Positions 6,220-10,596 of a DNA stretch of 10,596 nt are shown here, piece after piece; positions within the stretch are counted from its first letter, which is position 1; each line of letters begins with the position of its first letter. Below the pieces are notes generated by a model that searched no databases, was not told the DNA's origin, and saw nothing but the letters and a program-made list of their open reading frames with translations. The DNA is from Chloroflexota bacterium (GTDB lineage Bacteria > Chloroflexota > Dehalococcoidia > DSTF01 > RBG-16-68-14): the NCBI GenBank assembly GCA_022563135.1, contig JADFNZ010000031.1, forward strand, positions 1 to 10,596, read 5' to 3'. The position numbers and the translations under genes are program-made.

Positions 6220-6924
6220 CTAACGCTTCGGCAGCCAGCGGCGCGCGCGGTCCGGGTAGTCGCTCGTGAACGCGTCGACGCCCGCGGCGGCCACGCGCCG
6301 CACGTCCTCGCGGCGGTTCACCGTCCACGTGGCGCAGCGCAGCTCACGCAGGTGTGCCTGCCGCACCAGCTCCGGGGTGATCGCTCCGTGGTAGATGGAG
6401 ACGCCCTGTGCCCCGAGCGAGAGCACGAAGGCGAAGAGCTGGCCCCAGTCCTTCACGTCGCGGCCATCCGTCAGCAAGGAGCAGGGCATGCGCGGCTCCA
6501 GCCGCCGCACGCGCTCGACCACTCCGGGCTGAAACGAGTGCACCACGCACCAATCGAGCGCCTTCGACCGGCGCACGGTGGCGAGCACGGCCTCCTCGAT
6601 GCCCGGCTGCTTGATCTCCACGACGAGCGACACGCGGCCGTCCACCTCGCGCAGCACGTTTTGTAGCGAAGGGATGCGCTCGCCGCCGCCGGCGTCGAGT
6701 CGTAGCGTCTGACGACGGCTGAGCGAGGCGAGCTCGCCCGCGCCGTCCGTCGTGCGGTCGACGGTCGCGTCGTGGAGCAGCACCGGCACGCCGTCGCGCG
6801 TGCAGCGCACGTCGAACTCGATCGCCTGCGCGCCGAGGCGCAGCGCCGCGCGAATGCCGGCCAGCGTGTTCTCCGGTGCATGGCCCCGGCAGGCGCGGTG
6901 CGCGATGATGATCGGCGCGGGCAT
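6220..6924 (-). CDS. ugpQ: Glycerophosphodiester phosphodiesterase
   Basis: Hydrolyses deacylated phospholipids (glycerophosphodiesters) to glycerol-3-phosphate and an alcohol. The 234-residue protein is a single GDPD TIM-barrel. Landmarks are IIIAHRACRGHAPENT (5-20) with catalytic His9, AIEFDVRCTRDG with metal ligands Glu36 and Asp38, LLHDATVDRTTDG with catalytic His51, VEIK with Glu103, CATWTVN near the C-terminus, and a final TSDYPDRARRWL. Position 11 is Ala where most relatives have Gly (HRG); the rest is canonical. There is no signal peptide, so it is probably cytoplasmic, recycling membrane breakdown products. ATG 6924 fits the family start, but no clear Shine-Dalgarno site precedes it. 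It lies downstream of the flavin reductase gene on the same strand, with the REP-like palindromes in between. The ugpQ symbol is by family likeness only. Confidence 0.92.
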   Translation of the reverse strand: MPAPIIIAHRACRGHAPENTLAGIRAALRLGAQAIEFDVRCTRDGVPVLLHDATVDRTTDGAGELASLSRRQTLRLDAGGGERIPSLQNVLREVDGRVSLVVEIKQPGIEEAVLATVRRSKALDWCVVHSFQPGVVERVRRLEPRMPCSLLTDGRDVKDWGQLFAFVLSLGAQGVSIYHGAITPELVRQAHLRELRCATWTVNRREDVRRVAAAGVDAFTSDYPDRARRWLPKR

Positions 6925-6938
6925 CTTACAGAAGCTCT

Positions 6939-7006
6939 GTACCGCCGACTGAAGCCGGCGGCTTGGTATTTCGCACTTCGATGTTGCGGACTTCAGTCCG
7001 CAGTAC
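6939..7006. repeat. Pair of inverted REP-like palindromes (BIME-like element)
   Basis: Unit one (6939-6963) reads GTACCGCCGACTGAAG followed by a GC-rich AGCCGGCGGCT inverted repeat. Unit two (6984-7006) contains the palindrome TGCGGACTTCAGTCCGCA (6985-7002, 8-bp arms) and ends in GTAC. Unit two read on the minus strand matches unit one as GTACxGCxGACTGAAG, so the whole 68 bp can fold as a long imperfect hairpin bounded by GTAC. It lies between two minus-strand genes and could stabilise or attenuate the transcript. It explains most of the 115-bp gap 6925-7039. Confidence 0.7.
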
Positions 7007-7039
7007 CCGGCCCAGATCCTGCCGGCGCTCGCGCATCAG

Positions 7040-7612
7040 TCAGCCTCCGTACGACCAGCCGAGGTGGCGCTGGGTGAGCGGGTCGCCGGGATGGAGCACC
7101 TCGCCGCCGAGGACACGCCCGACGACCAGCGTGTGGTCTTCGCCTACCGGCACGAACTGCTCCGCCGCGCACTCCAACCACGCCAGCGCCTCGTCCAGGA
7201 TCGGGCAGCCGGTCTCCTCGCCTGGGCTGTAGGCGACGTCGCGCAGCTTGTCGTAGACGACGGCGCTCGCCTCCTCGGAGCGGCCCTTCACCTTCGAGGC
7301 GTCGGCCGGCTGAGCGAACTTCGCCGCCAGGTCTTTGGCATGCTCGGGCAGCACGTTGACGCTGAACACATGCGTTGCGCGGATGTAGCGCAGCGTGCGG
7401 GCGTCGTTCTCGAACGAGCAGACGAGCAGACGCGGCTTGAAAGCGACCTGCATCAGCCAGTCGGCCATCATGCCGTTCAGCTTCCCGTCCTCGCCGCGCG
7501 AGCCGATGATGTAGAGGCCGTAGGGGAAGGTCTCCAGCGCCTCGGAGACCGGCTCCAGCGGGGCGCGCAGCGGCCCGTACTTCGCCTGTTCGACAACGTC
7601 CTCGCTGCTCAT
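7040..7612 (-). CDS. Flavin reductase-like FMN-binding split-barrel protein
   Basis: The 190-residue protein matches the flavin reductase-like family (PF01613, DIM6/NTAB type), which binds FMN and either reduces it with NAD(P)H for a partner monooxygenase or acts as an oxidoreductase. Visible features are ETFPYGLYIIGSRGEDGKLNGMMADWLMQVAF (beta-barrel and FMN loop), PRLLVCSFENDARTLRYIR, FSVNVLPEHAKDLAAKFA, an IPLxxA-like GCPILDEALAWLECAAE segment, and DHTLVVGRVLGGEVLHPGDPLT. No partner monooxygenase lies nearby, so the physiological role is open. ATG 7612 is chosen because GGAGG lies 6 nt upstream; a GTG at 7618 overlaps that site. It is divergent from the DUF3303-like gene, with an inverted repeat between them. 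Confidence 0.85.
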   Translation of the reverse strand: MSSEDVVEQAKYGPLRAPLEPVSEALETFPYGLYIIGSRGEDGKLNGMMADWLMQVAFKPRLLVCSFENDARTLRYIRATHVFSVNVLPEHAKDLAAKFAQPADASKVKGRSEEASAVVYDKLRDVAYSPGEETGCPILDEALAWLECAAEQFVPVGEDHTLVVGRVLGGEVLHPGDPLTQRHLGWSYGG

Positions 7613-7629
7613 GGCCACCCTCCCGTGCT

Positions 7630-7660
7630 ATCGTGCGCTAGGCATTCTAACACGCACGAT
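7630..7660. promoter_or_regulatory. Inverted repeat in the divergent promoter region
   Basis: ATCGTGCG (7630-7637) and CGCACGAT (7653-7660) form perfect 8-bp arms around a 15-bp centre that is AT-richer than its surroundings. On the minus strand the centre contains TAGAAT (7644-7649), a good -10 match for the flavin reductase gene, although I see no convincing -35. The arrangement suggests a regulator binding site shared by the two divergent genes. That is inference; the repeat itself is directly visible. Confidence 0.4.
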
Positions 7661-7688
7661 CCGGCAGCACAGAGGCGGAGGACTCACC

Positions 7689-8099
7689 ATGCTTTTTGTT
7701 TCCATCCTGCGGTCCAACCGGTCGCGCGATCCGGAGCTCTGGGCGACGTTCTGGCAGGGCCAGCCGCCGCCCGGGCTGAAGATCCTCGCCGTCTACAACC
7801 TGGAGAACGACACGCGCGTCTTCGTGATCGACGCCGATCCGCCGGGCGCCATCGGCTGGTTCGACCGGCTCAACGCCGTCGGCCAGCTCACTACCACGCC
7901 CGCGTTCGACCGCACGGCCGGCTGGCAGCAGGCGCTCGCCCGCGACATCGGTGCGTTCACGAAATCGATGGTCGAGCGCTTCGGTGCGGAAGGCGAGAAG
8001 CAGGCGCAGCTCCGCCAGCGCTCCGTCGCCGCGCCGAACGTCTTCGCCGCGCGCCGCCTGGCGCGGGAGTGGGTCGCTGAACGGGAGTCGGAGGGCTAG
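7689..8099 (+). CDS. Small conserved protein, possibly DUF3303-like
   Basis: A 136-residue protein opening with a beta strand, MLFVSILRSN, then ELWATFWQGQPPPGLKILAVYNLENDTRVFVIDADPPGAIGWFDRL and VGQLTTTPAFDR. The pattern of a strand, a helix, PxGLKIL, a second strand, xVFVIDADxPxAI and a terminal TTTPxFD strand resembles small ferredoxin-like alpha/beta proteins of the DUF3303 type, which have no established function. The C-terminal 40 residues are helical and charged. There is no signal peptide or membrane segment. ATG 7689 is fixed by GGAGG (7677-7681) at 7 nt; the open frame upstream to 7611 overlaps the divergent promoter and is not needed. It ends 16 nt from the convergent acyl-CoA dehydrogenase stop. 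The family call is tentative; that it is a real gene is likely. Confidence 0.72.
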   Translation: MLFVSILRSNRSRDPELWATFWQGQPPPGLKILAVYNLENDTRVFVIDADPPGAIGWFDRLNAVGQLTTTPAFDRTAGWQQALARDIGAFTKSMVERFGAEGEKQAQLRQRSVAAPNVFAARRLAREWVAERESEG

Positions 8100-8115
8100 C
8101 CCGTAGGCCTAGCCG

Positions 8116-9342
8116 CTACAGCAGCTCGCCCGTGGCGGAGCGGGTGGTGCCCTGCTCCTTATACGCCTTGATCACGTTCCGCGCGATCGTCTGCATATGC
8201 ACCTCGTCCGCACCATCGACCAGCCGCGCCGAGCGGGCGTTCTTCATCATGTCGGCCAGCGGCGTGTCGGTCGAGTAGCCGAGCGCGCCGTGCACCTGGA
8301 TCGAGCGGTCGATGATGTTCCAGAGCGCGTTCGCGACGTGCACCTTCGCCATGCTGACCTCCTGGCGGAAGGGCAGGTCGTTCTGGATCTTGTAGGCGGC
8401 GTGGAGCACCATCAGCTTGCCGATGTAGAGCTCCATCGCCGAATGCGAGATCATCCACTGGATCGCCTGCTTGTCGGCGAGGTAGGAGCCGTGCGAGTAG
8501 CGCTTGATCGCGCGGTCGACCATCATCTCCAGCGCCACCTCCGCCTGCCCGATCCAGCGCATGCAGTGGGCGAGCCGCGCCGGCCCGAGCCGCGCCTGGC
8601 CCAGCAGGTGGCCGTGGCCGCGCTCGCCCAGCATGTTCTTGTCCGGCACGCGCACGTCCGTGAGGATGCTCTCCGGGTGGTTACCCGGGCCGGCCATCGT
8701 CTCCACGTCGCGGATGATCTCCCAGCCATCGTTCGGCAGGTCGACGAGAAACGCTGAGTTCCGCGCCTGCGGCGGGTCGGCGTCCGGGTCGGTGCAGGCG
8801 ATGAGGATCGCGAATGACGCGCCGTTTGCGCCGGAGGAGAACCACTTGTGCCCGTTGATCACCCATTCGTCGCCATCCTTCACCGCGGTCGTTTCCAGCA
8901 GCGTCGGGTCGGAGCCGGCGACATCCGGCTCGGTCATCGCGAAGCAGGAGCGCGCGCGCCCTTCGGCCAGCGGCCGCAGGTACTTCTCCTTCTGCTCGTC
9001 CGTGCCGAAGCGCAGGAGCGTGTGCATGTTCCCTTCGTCGGGCGCCTGCGCGTTGAGCACGTACGGCCCGATGCCGCCGACGCGCGCCGCCTCCGCCGAG
9101 ACGAAGGCCATCTCCACCGGGCCCAGGTCCATGCCGTCCCACTCCTTCGGCAGGTGCGGGTTCCACAGCCCTTCGCCCTTCGCCTTCTCACGCAGCTTAA
9201 CGATCTCCTGCACGTATGCTCTGCGGTCCGCCTTCTCCTCCTGCAGCTTCTCCTGCACCGGCCGCACGTTCTCGTCCATGAACGAGCGCACGCGCATCCG
9301 TATCTCTTCCAACTCGGGCGGCAGGCTAAAGTCGATTGCCAT
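8116..9342 (-). CDS. Acyl-CoA dehydrogenase (ACAD10/11-like type)
   Basis: FAD-dependent alpha,beta-dehydrogenation of an acyl-CoA, the first step of beta-oxidation, with electrons passed to an electron-transfer flavoprotein. The 408-residue protein shows the usual order: helical N-domain (FSLPPELEEIRMRVRSFMDE), CFAMTEPDVAGSDPT and WVINGHKWFSSGA at the FAD-binding mid-domain, then the helical C-domain with QVHGALGYSTDTPLADMMKNAR and RLVDGADEVHMQ. In that last motif Asp376 occupies the place of the catalytic Glu of medium-chain enzymes (YEG). The DGxDEVH form is typical of the ACAD10/11-like branch, often linked to long or unusual acyl chains. ATG 9342 has AGGAG 8 nt upstream. The substrate is not determinable. 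It may feed propionyl-CoA or acyl-CoA products toward the mutase operon, but it is a separate unit. Confidence 0.93.
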   Translation of the reverse strand: MAIDFSLPPELEEIRMRVRSFMDENVRPVQEKLQEEKADRRAYVQEIVKLREKAKGEGLWNPHLPKEWDGMDLGPVEMAFVSAEAARVGGIGPYVLNAQAPDEGNMHTLLRFGTDEQKEKYLRPLAEGRARSCFAMTEPDVAGSDPTLLETTAVKDGDEWVINGHKWFSSGANGASFAILIACTDPDADPPQARNSAFLVDLPNDGWEIIRDVETMAGPGNHPESILTDVRVPDKNMLGERGHGHLLGQARLGPARLAHCMRWIGQAEVALEMMVDRAIKRYSHGSYLADKQAIQWMISHSAMELYIGKLMVLHAAYKIQNDLPFRQEVSMAKVHVANALWNIIDRSIQVHGALGYSTDTPLADMMKNARSARLVDGADEVHMQTIARNVIKAYKEQGTTRSATGELL

Positions 9343-9437
9343 CGTCTGTTCTCCTTCTATCTTCGCTATGTCATTCCGTTTATCTCAGTCGCTCAAGTTA
9401 CGCTTGTGTGAAATGTTACCATTTCGTGAGTGTCCCT
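9343..9437. other. Intergenic region between acyl-CoA dehydrogenase and ATPase
   Basis: This 95-bp AT-richer gap holds the AGGAG of the dehydrogenase (9351-9355). It also holds a short hairpin, GAAATG-TTAC-CATTTC (9410-9425), just downstream of the ATPase stop on the minus strand. The hairpin has a 6-bp stem and no T run, so it is at best a weak terminator. A faint TTGAGC-N17-TGACAT pair on the minus strand could be a promoter for the dehydrogenase, but the match is poor. Confidence 0.35.
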
Positions 9438-10596
9438 TCAGTCAATCTGAAGCACCTGAAAGAATGCAGCATTTATCTGGAATGAGCGCTCACCCCATCC
9501 ACGGTCGCGAGCGATCGTTTTCGCCATTTCGAGTAGCAACTGCCTGTCCCCCTCATGCGCGGCAAAACGATAGCCGTCCGCCGTTCGAATCCCGAGGAAG
9601 TTAACATCACACAGTAGGTTCATATAGAAGTCGATATCCGGACCTTCGACCCCGCCTCGAGCAATTCTAGTCTTCACTTCACTTTCGGTTATTATCTTTG
9701 GAGCTCCGGCGAACTCGTACAGAAGTGCCTCAAGTTTACCCCTATTGGGATCGTCCTCCGCTAACAATGAACGAAACGCAAACTCAGAGTAGTTTTTTCG
9801 CGCGTCCAGGAAGTCATCCGGTGTAACGGCATCATGACCTCTGTTCACCGCCCCAGCGATCGCCTCCTTAGCCAAGTAGATGATGTCTCTGGGACGCGCT
9901 AGGGTGTTATTCATGATGAATTTTCGCGTAGGTAGACCTGCCACCTCTTCTGGCAATAGTTTCCGCCATATGTCCGCGACGCTGATGTCAGCTGTAAATA
10001 CAGAAGCCAGGCGTGCATCGAGCACTCTTAAGAGGGTTTCCTCATCGTTCCAGACGATACGGTGGATTGGAAGTTTGTCTTGTTCGCCGGTGCTCAGTTG
10101 TATATGAGCAAAAATGTCGCTTCGCAGGAAAATGACCAACGAAAACTCCAAGCGCTTTCGCAGGGAGCGCTCCTGGCGGAAATCATCCGTTATGTCGGTT
10201 GCGACATTAAGCAGGCCCATCAAGAGATCGGACTGGTATCTTATGTCGTGACCGGGCAGCCAAGGTTTATCTAGATTGTCAATGAGGACGGTAACACGCC
10301 TGTGGTCGACCAAGGCCAGCCCGAGCAATCGCCGCAGATCATGAAGCTCATTAACGTGCAGAGATTCACTGATCCGGGCGCGCTGCTCCTGTAGGTTTGG
10401 CAAGCTCCCCAGTCCAATTAATGATCCAACGGCGGTATCGACCCGCTGCGAGAATGGAACGCATAAGACCGCACTCTTTGCTTCCACGTAATCGATGAGC
10501 TTCGATTCATCGTCCGTTGGATGCTGATGAGACGGCCTGCGCGAGATTGCGTTCACCACATTACACGCCAAGTCACTATAGATGAGAAACTTCCAG
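9438..10596 (-). CDS. P-loop ATPase, Sll1717-like (5'-truncated)
   Basis: The frame is open to the window edge, so the N-terminus, including any Walker A motif, is missing; an in-frame TTG at 10571 is internal. Counting from that TTG, a Walker B-like RRVTVLIDNLDKPW lies at 91-104, SLVIFLRSDIF at 144-154 looks like a sensor strand, and RIVWNDEETLLRVLDARL follows at 171-188. ARPRDIIYLAKEAI (225-238) matches the sensor-2/lid region of STAND- or ORC-like ATPases. The rest (about 277-335) looks like a winged helix (ALLYEFAGAPKIITESEVKTRI). I associate this combination with the poorly characterised Sll1717-type P-loop ATPases, some of which occur near defence genes. G+C is visibly lower than in the rest of the window (45-55% in sampled lines against 63-77%), consistent with recent acquisition. 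ATPase class is likely; family is moderately sure; function is unknown. Confidence 0.7.
   Translation of the reverse strand, partial: WKFLIYSDLACNVVNAISRRPSHQHPTDDESKLIDYVEAKSAVLCVPFSQRVDTAVGSLIGLGSLPNLQEQRARISESLHVNELHDLRRLLGLALVDHRRVTVLIDNLDKPWLPGHDIRYQSDLLMGLLNVATDITDDFRQERSLRKRLEFSLVIFLRSDIFAHIQLSTGEQDKLPIHRIVWNDEETLLRVLDARLASVFTADISVADIWRKLLPEEVAGLPTRKFIMNNTLARPRDIIYLAKEAIAGAVNRGHDAVTPDDFLDARKNYSEFAFRSLLAEDDPNRGKLEALLYEFAGAPKIITESEVKTRIARGGVEGPDIDFYMNLLCDVNFLGIRTADGYRFAAHEGDRQLLLEMAKTIARDRGWGERSFQINAAFFQVLQID

Noticed and set aside
8100..8115. TAGGCCTA palindrome between convergent stops as terminator
   Set aside because: The 4-bp arms without loop or T run are too short to form a meaningful terminator hairpin.
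8504..9604. 366-codon plus-strand open frame
   Set aside because: It is antisense to the acyl-CoA dehydrogenase and crosses into the ATPase gene; the translation is Ser/Arg-rich and domain-free.
1..10596. CRISPR arrays, tRNA or rRNA genes, complete insertion sequences
   Set aside because: No regularly spaced repeats, cloverleaf-like segments, rRNA signatures or transposase motifs were seen; the only repeats are the 24-bp tandem pair and the REP-like pair.

Overview
The window is GC-rich chromosomal DNA (sampled coding lines 63-77% G+C), densely packed, with short gaps and frequent overlaps. It looks bacterial, and most like a Chloroflexota (Dehalococcoidia-type) genome. Three things point there: an in-frame palindromic repeat encoding PALSEAEG-type octapeptides, a stand-alone methylmalonyl-CoA mutase large subunit without its cobalamin domain, and a small helical lipoprotein of a type I associate with that group. 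This assignment is inference, not proof.

Layout. (1) 2-571 (+): 3' part of a class A beta-lactamase-fold serine hydrolase, cut by the window start. (2) 568-5553 (-): a six-gene probable operon read from a promoter at about 5565-5594: methylmalonyl-CoA mutase large subunit, a DinB-fold protein, methylmalonyl-CoA epimerase, a two-domain VOC protein, a SAM-dependent methyltransferase, and a second epimerase-like VOC protein lacking two predicted metal ligands. Four of the five junctions are overlaps or gaps of 20 nt or less. (3) 5554-5673: divergent promoter region. (4) 5674-6216 (+): small lipoprotein. (5) 6220-6924 (-): glycerophosphodiester phosphodiesterase, convergent with the lipoprotein. 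(6) 6939-7006: a pair of inverted REP-like palindromes. (7) 7040-7612 (-) flavin reductase-like protein and 7689-8099 (+) small DUF3303-like protein, divergent across a 76-bp region with an inverted repeat. (8) 8116-9342 (-): acyl-CoA dehydrogenase of the ACAD10/11-like type. (9) 9438 to the window end (-): 3' part of a P-loop ATPase with clearly lower G+C (sampled lines 45-55%), probably the edge of acquired DNA.

How the genes work together. Mutase and epimerase together convert (S)-methylmalonyl-CoA to succinyl-CoA by way of the R epimer, the final steps of propionyl-CoA and odd-chain or branched-chain acyl catabolism. The acyl-CoA dehydrogenase fits the same acyl-CoA-degrading lifestyle, although it is a separate unit. 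The extra VOC proteins, DinB-like protein and methyltransferase have no obvious place in that pathway and are the least explained part of the operon. I see no complete novel system. The best leads are the metal-site-degenerate epimerase paralogue, the repeat inserted in a VOC gene, the operator-like palindrome inside the mutase promoter, and the truncated ATPase at the right edge. No rRNA, tRNA or CRISPR array was recognised.
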